Part shown: positions 44,389 to 56,200 of the stretch, piece by piece
Position numbering within the stretch: the stretch's first letter is position 1
How the letters are laid out: every line of letters begins with the position of its first letter
DNA from: Lathyrus oleraceus
Taxonomy: Eukaryota > Streptophyta > Magnoliopsida > Fabales > Fabaceae
NCBI RefSeq assembly: GCF_024323335.1
Contig: NC_066584.1
Location: forward strand, 428,429,319-428,493,318
Direction of reading: 5' to 3'
Length of the DNA: 64,000 nt
Translations under genes and position numbers: made by a program
The notes under the pieces: generated by a model
The model's database searches: none
The model's input: the letters and a program-made list of their open reading frames with translations, nothing else
Told to the model about the DNA's origin: nothing

Positions 44389-45573
44389 TCAATCTTCCTC
44401 CTCTTGGCCACCACCAACAGATCCGAGGACGTCCTCCATCTCATCATTATGGTTTGCACCACCTCCTGCACCCCCCATAAAAGATGGCCTGCCCTCAGGC
44501 CAATTAGCATAAGCAACATATTCCGCCTGAGAAGGAAATGTGCGGGCTTCGGGTGCAAGGAACGTGTTCTGAAATTGTTGCTACATAGCATCAAAGATAA
44601 ATGATTGAGACCTCCTAGAGACCTCAAAGCTCTCACAGCAATAATTGGCAAACGCCATCTGGTCGAAGACTGGAGTAGTGCGGGCTCGGGGTCTAGAGGA
44701 TGAAGTCCTAGCTCCTTCGGCTCTGTTCATATGGCTTTGGCAGAACCTATTCAGATAAGCATCATTAATCACACTAGTGATAGAGAAATGTACTTCATCC
44801 GGAATGGCAACATTCGCCCGTCGACAAAGTCCCATAATCAGCCCCCGGTATGCAAGCACACCTACTTTACCACCAAATTTTGTTCCGCTTATAGCCATCT
44901 TACGCATTTCCCCCGCTATGATTGATGCTACATCCACAGATTTGCCAATCATGATGTAATACAGCAAACACCCTACATCCAAAGGGATCGTGGTGCCGTG
45001 GCTCCTTGGCCGGATATTGTTCAACAGCAGCACCAGAAATGCCCTTGCTTCCAGATTCAGATTTTCTCTTTTCCATGACTTTGGAAGTCCTTGATCATTT
45101 AGGTCAAATGTCTTTCCTGCAAGGCATAAAGTAGCACAAACTGCTGGAAGATCCCAAACGTTAGCCAATTCCTGGGTACGATACTCACACCGCTCATTCT
45201 CCCCCAAGGTGAGAGGGTTACCAAGATATGAGTTAATTGCATCTCTGCCAAAAGAAATAATCCTGCCTCTAACTCTTGTTTAGTAATTGAAAGCCACTCC
45301 CTTTTCAAGATGCATAGCGTTGGCATAAAACTCTCGTACAATATCATAATTGATTGCTGCCTCTGGTTCACAAAGTTTGGTCCACCTTCTTCTCTCAAAA
45401 TTTGATACCAAATTCTGATAAGTCCCACCCGGTGATAAACGGATGAACCTTTCCGGTTGGATGGTTCTCTTGATTAAGTTTTCAAATCGTTCTTCATGTT
45501 TGTCACTTGTGAACCGTCTCAATGAACGAGGATGAACGGAAGTCGTGGTTTTTGTTCTCTTAGACATTTGCAA
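44389..45573 (-). pseudogene. Athila env-like ORF with two premature stops
   Basis: Frame from ATG at 45573 to TGA at 44389-44391, 394 codons, interrupted by TAA at 45280-45282 and TAG at 44581-44583; both can derive from CAA or CAG by C-to-T. It starts MQMSKRTKTTTSV and contains ERFIRLSPGGTYQNLV, a helical domain with DVGCLLYYIMIGKSVDVA, and an acidic C-terminus. Athila elements carry such an ORF after pol, historically called env. I see no signal peptide or strong transmembrane segment. The domain pattern resembles the N-terminal part of the Sirevirus env-like protein in this window. Confidence 0.85.
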
Positions 45574-46353
45574 TAAACATCAGAACAACCACACAACAAA
45601 ACATGAAGAGAGTTAGCAATCAACAACATAAAACATGACACTGGAATTTCCCAGTTCGCGGCGCGAAGGCCCGTTCGTGGCGCGAACCCTGCGAACCAGG
45701 AAATCTCCAGGAGCCTTCTAGGGTTCCAAAGGTTTTATGGTTTTTTACTTCCAGCAGTCATAATCACAATCCCTATCCTAATCCTAATCTGAATCCACAT
45801 TAGACATGCAAGGTTATTTCAAGTTCACATTCTAATCTTTACAAAACCCTATTCATACCTAAGTGAGAACCCTAAAGGAATGGAGATAGAGAACATGAAA
45901 AGAACTAGCATACCTTATTGAAGTGCACTTGATTCTTAGCTAACAAATGAGGATTTGGGAGATGGAGAGGGAAATTTTTAGTTTTGGAAGTTTTTGGAAG
46001 TGAGAGTGAAAAAGGGTTTCTGTTTTGAAAATAAAAGAGTGAACAGAAAAATAACCTAACAGAACTTAAGTGGTTCTGCCATGCACCGTTCACGGGGCGA
46101 ACGTTGTTCGCAGCGTGAACTGAATCTGTCCATTCAGTTCGCGGGGCGAAAGATGATCGCGGGGCGAACTGAAGGAATTTCTGAAAAAGTTATTTGGAAG
46201 TGGAAAGAACTCAAGTTTCACAAAAATTAACACAACAGAATATCAAAACAGTAGAATTGAGAAAATATAAAATGCGAACTTACAACGTTGGGTTGCCTCC
46301 TAACAAGCGCTTTGTTTAACGTCGTTTTGAGCTCGACGGTTCAATGATTAGCT
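45574..46353 (-). other. Athila spacer with GTTCGCGGCGCGAAC palindromes
   Basis: Noncoding leader between the pol remnant and the env-like ORF. It contains pairs of a 15-bp inverted repeat at 45654/45673, 46088/46106 and 46137/46155, strongly CpG-rich in an AT-rich surrounding. It also holds the phrase AGCGCTTGTTAGGAGGCAACCCA (minus strand, near 46290-46312), typical of the region after Athila pol. Confidence 0.8.
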
Positions 46354-49290
46354 TCACGATCCGGCTTTCTTGAGCAACTTCCTCAAGGGCTTTGTTGTCT
46401 TCAAGAGGATCTTGATAAACCTTCGATAAAATCCGATACCACCCTTTTTCAGAACTACTTGCACAACACTTACCCATTCACCATCGGAGATAGGACAAAT
46501 CATCCCGGTCCCCAATAGTTCGACAACTTCCTTCTTTTTCAACACTCGTATCAATTGATTCTCCTCTTTTGTGGACAAGGTATTGCTAATGATCACCGGT
46601 TTAGTACAGTCATCACCAAGGAAAACATACTTCAAATGTGGCTCTAGTTTTGGCTCTTCCACTTTCTTTGTCATATCCAAGCCTTTGTTTGTCTCTTCAT
46701 GATAAAGAAGCTCCCCACAAGACTTTAATTCATGCAACATTGCTTTCATCCCCTTTCCTTCATATTTGGTCGAAACTTTGTAGACTCCGATAAGAGATCT
46801 TTCTAATGGATTAGAAACATGAACCTGGTATGCGATCTCCACTAGTTCCTCCTTGGTCGCATCGATTCGGAAAGAATCATGCTTATCATTAGGATGATTT
46901 TTGGCTTCAAAAAGATTGAAGGCTACCTCTTCATCTTGCACCCTTACTTTCATTAGTCCATCATCAATATCGATCATCATTCGGGCCGTTTTCATGAATG
47001 GTCTTCCAAGAATTAGAGGAACATCATGATCCTCATCCATGTATACTATCACAAAATCTACCGGAAACAAGAATTTATCCACTTTCACTAACATGTCTTG
47101 AGCAATTCCATATGGTGAAGTGGTAGATTTGTCGACTAGTTCTAAAGTCATCCTTGTAGATTTGATCTCAATATTTTCCAATCTTTTAACAATGGATAGG
47201 GGGATTAAATTGATGCTAAATCCTAAGTCAATCAAACCATTACCAGGGTAGGTGCCTCCAATGGTTACCGGTAAAACGACTCGCCCCGGATCGGATTCCT
47301 TTCTTGGGAGATTCTTTTGAATGATGGCACTACAACATGCATCAAGCAAGATTGTCTCATCTTCCACATGTCTCGTTTTCTTCGTGAGAATATCCTTCAT
47401 GAACTTTGTATACCGTGGCATTTGCTCTAATGCATCGGCAAATGGAATATTGATTTGAAGTTGTTTGAATATGTCCATGAACCGTGCATAATGTCTAGCA
47501 TTGTCCTTCTTTGATGGTGCGTGTGGATAAGGTAGATGTTGAACTGGAATGACATTCACTCCTTTGTCTCTTTTTTTCTTTTTTCTTGGTTCAATTTCCT
47601 TCTTCATTTCCGCTTCACATTGTTGTTCCTCCATCAATTGCTGGTTCTGCTGTTTTCGCGGCGCGAAGGGAGATCGCGGCGGGAACTGAGCAGTTTCTGC
47701 CACTTTCTCCTTTCCACAAGCCACATTCTCATTTTCCAGTACATCATCCATATCATTCTCTATTGTAATTTTCTCACTTTTTTCACTTGTCAACTCTCTA
47801 CCACTTCTAGTAAAAATTTCTTTACAATGCTCCTTTGGATTAGTTTGAGTGTTAGCTGAGAAAGAGGATCCCGCAGTTTGTTCTGACAATTGTTTCGCAA
47901 GTTGACCTATTTGGTTTTCCAAATTCTTGATTGCTGCCTCGTTGCTCTTCTGATTTGCCGTGGAGGCTTGCATGAATTGTTGGAGAGTGTCTTCTATCTT
48001 TGAATTTCCTCCTTGCGATTGTTGTCCTTGAGAATTTGGATGTTGATAAAGACTTTGCTGTTGAAAATTTTGGTTGTTGAACCTTGATGGTTGATAACCT
48101 TGATTGTTTCTTGGTTGATAACCTTGATTGTTAGGAGGTTGTCTTTGATAGCCTTGATTTTGATTGTTCACATAACTCACTTCTTCTAGTGGAGGGCAAA
48201 AACCAGTAGGATGATCTCCTTGACATAATTCGCAACATGCTACTTGATGTCGAACTTGAGATCCATGAATTTCTTTCATTTGCTGTGGAAGCTTGGCCAT
48301 TTGTTGAGTAAGCAACTCCACTTGTTGAGAGAGTAGCTTGTTTTGAGCAAGAATGGCATCATTGGTATTTAACTCAAGCACTCCCGGTTTACGTTGTGAA
48401 GGGCTACGGTCATGTTGACTTTGACGATCATTGAGTGCCATCCGCTCAATAATGACTTTGGCCTCTTCCACATTCTTTGACATAAGAGAGCCACCTGCGA
48501 TAGCATCCAAAAGTGTCTTGTGAGTTTATTGGAGCCCATTTAGAAAAATATGGATTTGAGTGAGCTCATCAAAACCATGGCCCTTGCATTTTCTCAACAT
48601 TGACTTGAATCTTTCCCAAGCCTCATTTAGAGACTCGTTGCTTCCTTGAGTGAATACTGTAATAGCCGTTTTGGCTTCCATGAATCGTGATTGAGGGAAA
48701 TATCTTTCTAAGAACTTTTCTTCTAGTAAATTCCAGTCCGTCATCACTCTTGGTGCTTGATCAAGGTACCACTCTTTTGCCTTTCCCACTAAGGAGTGTG
48801 GGAACATCCTCTTGAATAATGCCTCTTCCCCCATTTCATCAATTCCCGTAGAACCCGCAATCTCATAGAATTTGATGAGATGGGTATACGGATCTTCATG
48901 GTCCATTCCGGTGAATGGATTTGCATAGAAAAGTTAGAGGATTCCGGTCTTCATCTCCGTATTTCTTCCTCCACAGGAAAATTGAGCATTCCTTCTTGGA
49001 CTATTAGCGGACATTTTGGTACGATTGTCATCCGCCATGTTTCCGTCACAAGCCTCTACAACCACTTCTTCGATTTGAACAAGTGCGGAAATAGATGCTT
49101 CTTCTCTCCAGTTCCTCTCTTCAGCTAGTTTCCTTCTTCTTCGTGTTTTTCTATTGAGCTTCCTAAGTGTTCTTTCAATTCCGGGATCGAATTGAAAATT
49201 GTTCCTCGGTAGCTTTTTCTCGCATGCACTAGAATCTACAAAACTAACAAACCAAGTGAAACACAAGAGGGATAGTAATAAAAGTAACAA
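46354..49290 (-). pseudogene. gag-pro: Athila gag-protease fused to an RT remnant
   Basis: One frame on the minus strand carries stops at 48934-48936 and 48526-48528 (both TAA). The N-terminal part has NNFQFDPGIERTLRKLNRK. The capsid has HEDPYTHLIKFYEIAG and GKAKEWYLDQAPRVMTDWN. The linker has YQPRNNQGYQPSRF, and a zinc knuckle CCELCQGDHPTGFCP follows. Protease has GLIDLGFSINLIPLS (DLG as usual for Athila). Then VELLGTGMICPISDGEWVS enters RT but jumps from VLKKGG straight to GFYRRFIK, a motif normally after the catalytic YVDD region, and ends at 46354. About the whole catalytic RT core, RNase H and integrase are absent. The segment at 47654-47686 holds a palindrome pair inside the gag reading frame. 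Confidence 0.9.
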
Positions 49291-49338
49291 AACTTAAAAC
49301 AATTAATTATTGCGATGCTTGTAATATCAAACACCAAT

Positions 49339-49355
49339 CCCCGGCAACGGCGCCA
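49339..49355 (-). other. Athila primer binding site (tRNA-Asp)
   Basis: Minus strand TGGCGCCGTTGCCGGGG, three bases inside the 5' LTR, the primer site used by Athila elements. Confidence 0.95.
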
Positions 49356-49358
49356 ATT

Positions 49359-50555
49359 TGTTGAAAAGTATATCTTCGGAAAATATTTTTATATCGTGTC
49401 CATAGAGATTGGTTGTTATTACCGCTGTTCTATAATCCAAATGGTTATAAGTTTAAAAAGTAACAAAGTTGTTTTGTTTGGAAAGTTATCTTTTGAGTAA
49501 AATGTCACTAAAACAATAAAATGGTTTTAATCAAATGTAAAAGCTTGGAAAGATTGGAGTTCACTATTCCAAGTGCTTATGATTCCTTATGATAACTATA
49601 TAGATTTAAGATTATTGATGATGTTCAAGTATCCTCTCAATATCATTTATGTCTAAATGATATTGTGATCATCACTATATTGATCCTTAGACGATCTCTC
49701 CACCTAACTATCAATATAGCAATATTTAATGGTTGATACAAAAGAAGAGTAATGAATAAATCTATCTCAACAACTTATTCACTACTTGAAAACATATTTT
49801 CTGTCAAGACATAAATAATCTCTTTCGACAACTACTCAAATCTGATATTCAACTTAGGGCAAAAATATCATTCAATACATCAACAATCTTTTATCATATA
49901 TAAGAGTCAAATGAAATACATACACAAATAGGAATAGCTACTACCTCCAATCTTGACAAAATGGGGTTTAGCTCCTCATCATCTTTTGGAAAAGCAAAAG
50001 GCAATGGAAGAAAACTCTGTTTTTCTCCCTTACAAAAATATCCAACTATCAATGAATGTGTGAATAATGAATGAAGAATTTCCATTCTGATTTTCTAAAA
50101 GGGTTGACATTTCCTAAAATGATCATTTTCATCTAAAACTGAAAAGTCCCCCTAAGACAGACACCAAAATCGTAAAACACAGTTGGCCTTGAAAACAACA
50201 CACTTGGTCAAAACAGCTTGTTGGATTCGCAAGCTTCACGGCGCGAACTGAAGCTACTTCAGCTTCCTTACCTTGCATGCTTCATCCAAATAGTCTTCCA
50301 AGTGGTATTCTTCCAAGTTAGGCCTCCAAATTGCATTCAACACTTCTTTAAAATTATGATTGTGCATTCCAAAGCTCTCTTGATCAAAAATTCTACAAAA
50401 CTAACAAATATGTGAAATAACTATTCAAAACAACATAAATTAAACCTAATTGCATTTATACAAAATAGTGAGAATAAAAGTGTGTAATTACATCAAAACT
50501 TGGTAAAAGGGACCAATAAAATGTTATAAAAAGTAGTACTAATTGGTCCCTAACA
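49359..50555 (-). mobile_element. Athila 5' LTR (1197 bp)
   Basis: TGTTAGGGACC...CTTTTCAACA on the minus strand, one copy of the unit that is triplicated in the 3' LTR. TATA-like CTTATATAT at 49896-49904. It carries one palindrome (CTTCACGGCGCGAAC) near 50234. The right target duplication CCAAT is at 50556-50560. Confidence 0.93.
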
Positions 50556-51661
50556 CCAATGCGCAACATGTCTTTTCAAGCATAGAATACTGAGTCTCAT
50601 AGTCGGTGAACTTCTTACTGAGGTAGTAAATTGCATAATCTTTCTTTCCAGATTCATCTTGCTGACCAAGAACACAACCCATACTCTCTTCAAGCACAGT
50701 CAAATACATCATCAAAGGTCTTCCTTCAACAAGCGGAGACAAAATTGAAGGTTCAAGCAGATACTCTTTGATACTTTCAAAAGCCTTCTAGAAATCTTCA
50801 ATCCAATCACAAGACTGATCTTTCCGAAGGAGCTTGAATATAGGTGTACATGTGGCAGTCATATGCGATATAAATCTTGAGATATACTTCAAGCGGCCGA
50901 GAAAAACTCTGACTTGCTTCTCAGTTTTGGGCGCAGGTATCTCTTGTATTGCTTTGACCTTGGCAGGATCACTTCAATACCCTTCCCGCTGACAACGAAG
51001 CCCAACAACTTACCAGAATGAACATCAAAAGTACACTTATAGGAATTCAAGCGGAGTTTATATTTCCTCAACTGCTGGAATAATTTCAACAAATGTTCAA
51101 CATCTTCTTCTTCATCACTTGATTTGGCAATCATGTCATCAACATATACTTCAATCTCTTTATGCATCATATCATGAAAAAGAATGGTCATAGCTCTATG
51201 ATACGTTGCATCGACATTCTTTAAACAGAAAGGCATCACTCTATAATAGAATGTTCCCAGGGTGTAATGAGCGTGGTCTTCTCCATATCTTCAGGTTCCA
51301 TATTGATCTGATTATAACTGTAAAATCTATCCATAAATCAAAAGACTTTGAATTTAGCTATATTGTCTACCAACATATCAATGTATGGCAGAGGAAAATC
51401 ATCTTTCGGACTGACTTTATTCAAATCTCTATAATCAACACACATGCGGACTTTTCCATCTTTCTTTGGAATAAGCACAATGTTGGCCACCCGCTGTGGA
51501 TACTCGAAGGTAACAAGGAAACCAACATCAACCTGCTTTTGTACTTCCTTTTTGATCTTCACTGCCATATCAAGATGAGTTCTTCTCAACTTCTGCTTGA
51601 CTGGCTGGCATTCTAGCTTCAACGGCAATTTATGCTTCACAATCTCATAATCCAAACCAGG
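50556..51661 (-). pseudogene. pol: E1 pol, upstream part: RT and start of RNase H
   Basis: Minus strand, from PGLDYEIVKHKLPLKLECQPVK at 51661, cut there by the E2 LTR. RT motifs are PKKDGKVRMCVDYRDLNKVSP and VYVDDMIAKSSDEEED; RNase H motifs are EESMGCVLGQQDESGKKDY and MLEKTCCAL, reaching the Athila border. The three readable segments lie in three frames (breaks near 51240-51340 and 50750-50890) with several stops, so it is an old, decayed copy. It continues at 38575-40603 on the other side of Athila. Confidence 0.9.
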
Positions 51662-53213
51662 TGTAGCGATAAACTCATGATCACTAAGTTATGGATAAGC
51701 TTAACGTCGATAAAACCAGAGTCACCACCGTGCTTTTATTGTTTCGAATGGAAAAAGGGAAAAGTACGAATAAAACCCAAAGATAAGAAGTTTTCAAATC
51801 AAAACTAATAAAATTCCAGATATTACAGGTAAGGGGGTTGGTTACACAGAGGGAAGGTGTTAGCACCCAAAGTGTCCTAGGTACTCCTAGGAAGCCCTTT
51901 TTTATGTGTGTATATGTGTTTTTGATATAAAAGATGTTTGAGAAAAAAATAGAGTGTCGGGATGGGAAAAGAATTCATAGATTATATTTTTGTGTTTGAC
52001 AAGACCTTCGGACTTGTGCCTACGTACCAACATAAAAATGAGGGATCAAAACCTCGTAGTTCATGGTAATAATATCAAAGTTAGTGAATTGCTTTTAGAA
52101 AAAGTTTAAATGAAAAGAGCATGGAGGGCTAAAAACTTGAATGAAGTTGTTAGTTCTTTTTGTCTTTTGAAATTTTAAGTCAATATGATTAAGTTTATTT
52201 ACAAGTTTGATTTAAGAAAAAAAAGTTTGAAAATCCATTGGCATAAGGCAAAGTTTCTATTTAAAATAAGGTCTAAGTTTTAAATCACAAGCAAAGAAAG
52301 TTTCTGAAAGAGGGGGGGAGATTTTTAAATTTAAGAAGCGGGAGGAGATGAAGAGGCTCTCTTAAGCATAAAATTAAAAGTTAAGAGTTGAAAAGATCTG
52401 ACCAATGGGATGCAATCCAACAGACAAAAATGTCATATAGAAACCCATTTTCCCTTGGACTTTGAATCAAGAAATAATCAACAAGCAAGTTAGCAATGTC
52501 AGACATCATGGAGATCAAGGCATCAAATATAGATAGCCATATCCAAGTAAGCAACTCCATGGCTAGCAGCCTTCTTTGTCTTCCCATGTATCAGATGAAT
52601 TATTCCTTGATCAACTCAAAGCAAAGCATCAGACACAAGATCAAAATAACAATTAGCACCAAGACAATGCAACAGGTGAATTAAAACAGAGTCCCAAGGC
52701 TTGCATCAAATGAAGGCTTAGTTCACAATAACTGGTTTCAAAATGTTGGCATCGGCCTAGTCCTTTTGCATAGGGAATGTTGCCTAATCCTAAGTCCAAA
52801 AGCTCAGATGTAGATCAACAGTCCGCCAAATATTTTTTAGGGTTTTTGTTGTTTATTAAGTATTTTAAGGTCCTAAGACCACAAGCAAAATCAAAATGTA
52901 CAAACAAATGTATACAATCACAAGATATGGCTCAAATGAGCAAAGTGAAAATGACATAAACATAAACAAGTTAAATGAAATGTAAATGTCAATAAATGAT
53001 AAATGACTGAAAATTAATTTGCATAAAGTAAATGACTTGAAAGTAAAGAAATATTAATAAGAGTTAGTCAAATGTTAGTCAAGTGTTAGTGATGTTTTTT
53101 TAAATTGATTAAGTCATTATTTGGAGAACTCTCACCATCCATTCACAAGCATGGATCCTTGAACCAAGACATCTTCTATGAGAAGGAAAAAAGGTCAAGT
53201 TTCTGCACAATAC

Positions 53214-56200
53214 TATAGCGGGTTTTCGTTACCTTTAGGTTTATTGACTAAACCAAAAGTAAACATACATTTCTAGTCGCCACCGCACTTTTATTTGTCC
53301 AAAGGAAAGGCTAAAAAGCGAACAAAAGCCAAGTAAGAAGTTTTATCAAATAAAAAACTAATAAAAATGTCAGAGATCTAGGTAAGGGGGGTTGGTTATG
53401 AAATGGGAAGGTTTTGCGCACCCAAAACATTCTTAGTACTCTAAGGGAACCTCTTTTTGCAAACATGTGTTGTAGGTTGGTATCTGTGAAAATATGTGCA
53501 AAAGATTGGAGGGATGAGAAGAGAATAGATTATATTTACAAATTTATTGTTTGAATGGATGAACCCATTGCCTACGTACCATCACAAAGGTAGGATCAAA
53601 ACCTCGTAGTTCGGGGTAAAAATCTCAAAGATTGGTGAATTGATTTGACCAAAAGCTTTAAGGTCTTTTGTTATCAAAGGGAGAAAACTCAACCTAAACC
53701 AATAATCCACCATGTGAGGAAGGCTTCGACATGCTAGTGAGGGGTTAACCCTATAATAAGCATGGAGGACTTATAATCCAATCACTAAGGATAAGGTGAG
53801 ATTCACATCAACCACTATGATAACTTAAACCTATGACTAATGTTTATGAAAAGATTTTAATGAGGTGGTCATTGGAACCACAAAAGCAACTTGAAGTGAG
53901 TTGTATTTACAAGTTAGGTTTATTTACAAAGTGAAGTCAAAGTTGAATTAAGATTTATTCACAAATGAGTATTGATGAAAAGATTTTGAAAAGTCAAAGA
54001 CATAAGGCCTAGGTTTCTAGTTTAAAACAAAGTCAAAGTTTGCAAGAATTTTTTGTTGGCTTGGGTTAGAGTGGAGAGAAGAAGAGAAGGGCTAGCCCTA
54101 AAGCAATCAAAGATAAGAGAGGAGATAAAACCCTTGGAGTTCCTTTTCTTGGAATCATAGAGATGATTCAAGATGCTCCTTTCCTTTGGACTTAGCAAAC
54201 ATAACAAGCAATCAAACAATGTAGATTCAAGCTCCTAGGGTCTCCATTTGACTCTCTCTTAACTTGGCTATTCATGACAATGGTCCTCCTTACTATCTCA
54301 AGATGGAATCCCTATCACACAAGAGCAAACATCAAAAAGTTCACCACACAATAAGGGAAATGGACAAATAATAAGTTTTGGAAAGGAAGTCATTTGAAGT
54401 CAACTTTGAAATTTAGCATTCTAAAGGCATGAGACCTAGTTGCTCTTCAACAAATTTAGCATTCTAAAGGCATGAGGCCTAGTTGCTCTTGAACTCCTTT
54501 AAGCATAGGTATGTCCTAATTCTAAGTCCTTTCTCCTTTTTGCATTGGGTTCACATAAAACAAATACAAAATAACCACAAGGCAACAATATATTTATATA
54601 CAATAATGAGCTCAAATGAGCAAAAGGAAAATGACATAAACATAAAATATGTGCTCAAGTGAGCAAAATGAAAAAGCAATATGAATAAATGAGCAAGAAT
54701 TAAATTGCATTAAAAGTAAAAGGCAAGAAATTAAATGCTCAAATTAAAGTTAGTAATTAGTATGGTTATGTTAGTTTGTCATAAGACAATGTAGCGTTAT
54801 GTTAAGCAATTGTAAGTGGACTAATGTAGTAGTCACACCTATCTGAGGCCGGTGAATAAAACTATAGGCAAATAAACACAAGTTAGAGATCATGACTAGT
54901 AAGCCAAGCTCCTAAAACTTGCCATGCCAAAACAAAAGGGGAAAGACCTTGTATGGACTTTAGGTTTTTTGCTTGACCAAGAAGCAACCTATCTTGGACA
55001 CAAAACAACTCACTTGATCTTGGATCAAGTTGAGTTTGGTTTGGATCAAAGAAGGTTAAACCTCTCATTTGTCAAGACCAACCATAAGACATTAACTCAT
55101 TGGCCAAAATAAAAAGAAAGGGATGAAGATGAAATGAATGGAAAGAGAAATAAAGCATCAAACTCAATTGATCAAATGTGAACCAAGTCATCATCAATCA
55201 ATGCTAAACAGAAGAGAAATGAAGATTACAAGTCAACAAGTCAAACATATTTTTTTGGTAATTTTTGAATTAAAAATAAATGCAAAATAAAATGGACAAA
55301 ATATGGTCAAACCTCAAATTTAATTCAAATCAACTTCAACAAGTCCAATTAAATTCTCATAGGTCTAACATGGTCAAACAAGCTTTGACGATTTTTCTCA
55401 ATAATTTTTGAAACCAGAAACTATTAAAAAACAATTAAAAACAATGAAAAATACAACAAGATGAATTAAAATCTCCAATAAATCTCAAATCAATTAAGAA
55501 ATTGATGAAACTGTTTTTCATTAACTTATAATGATCCATAGGTGTTAGGAAAATATTTTTGGATTTTTCAAATATCAAAAAGTATTTTAAAATGAATTAA
55601 AACTATTAAAAATCAAATAATTCACAAAAAATAAAAAATGAAGTCACAAAAATAATTAAAAATCAAAATATGAAACTAGATTTTTCAAGAAATTTTTTGG
55701 CATTGGTCTCATATTTTTGTGACTTCAAATAAAATTTTTATGATTTTTTGAAAATAAAAGGAATTAACTGAAATTAAAAGAAAATAAAGAAAATAGGAAA
55801 ATCCAGCGCCATCAGATCAATTCATTAATTGACGTGGCAATGATCTCATGGCTCAGGGGCGCAGATACATGATAGACCTAAGTCAAGCGCGCTACACCTT
55901 GCATTAAAATGAGCCAACATAAAGAAAGGCCAAGATTAAAACGTTTATGCATGATCCAATGACTCTGAAGCAAACACATGGGGATGGTGGTGGAAACCAC
56001 CATCTTCTCCGGCGATCTAACCATTTTCGGCCACCACGCGCAGGAAAATAAATTGCAATGAAAATGAAAAATGAAGGCATCAAAATGAAGCTGAGGTGAT
56101 ATACATCACCTCTGTAACCATGGATCATCCTCACAATTCCTATTTAGAGAGAAACATGAGCTTGAAGATCATGGTGCATGGACTGAAATGGCACGATTTG

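Larger units (their letters stand above)
40604..50555 (-). mobile_element. Athila (gypsy) element with RT-integrase deletion
   Basis: Minus strand: 5' LTR (49359-50555), PBS complementary to tRNA-Asp, gag-protease, a fused RT remnant, a spacer, an env-like ORF, a polypurine tract and a 3' LTR (40604-42888). The tRNA-Asp primer site, the gag sequence and the ORF downstream of pol identify Athila. RT core, RNase H and integrase are deleted, so any movement would need enzymes in trans. The first 145 bp of the two LTRs differ at about 5 percent of positions, and the 3' LTR carries a triplication, so the insertion is old. Confidence 0.93.
33980..51661 (-). mobile_element. Old Ogre-like element E1, interrupted three times
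   Basis: Minus strand: 3' LTR part (33980-35717), 3' UTR (35718-38574), integrase and archaeal RNase H (38575-40603), then after the Athila insertion (40604-50555) the RNase H and RT continue (50556-51661). The RT stops at 51661, exactly where the LTR of E2 begins, so the gag and 5' LTR of E1 should lie beyond the right edge. The coding sequence has several stops and frameshifts. It is the oldest layer of the nest visible here. Confidence 0.88.
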
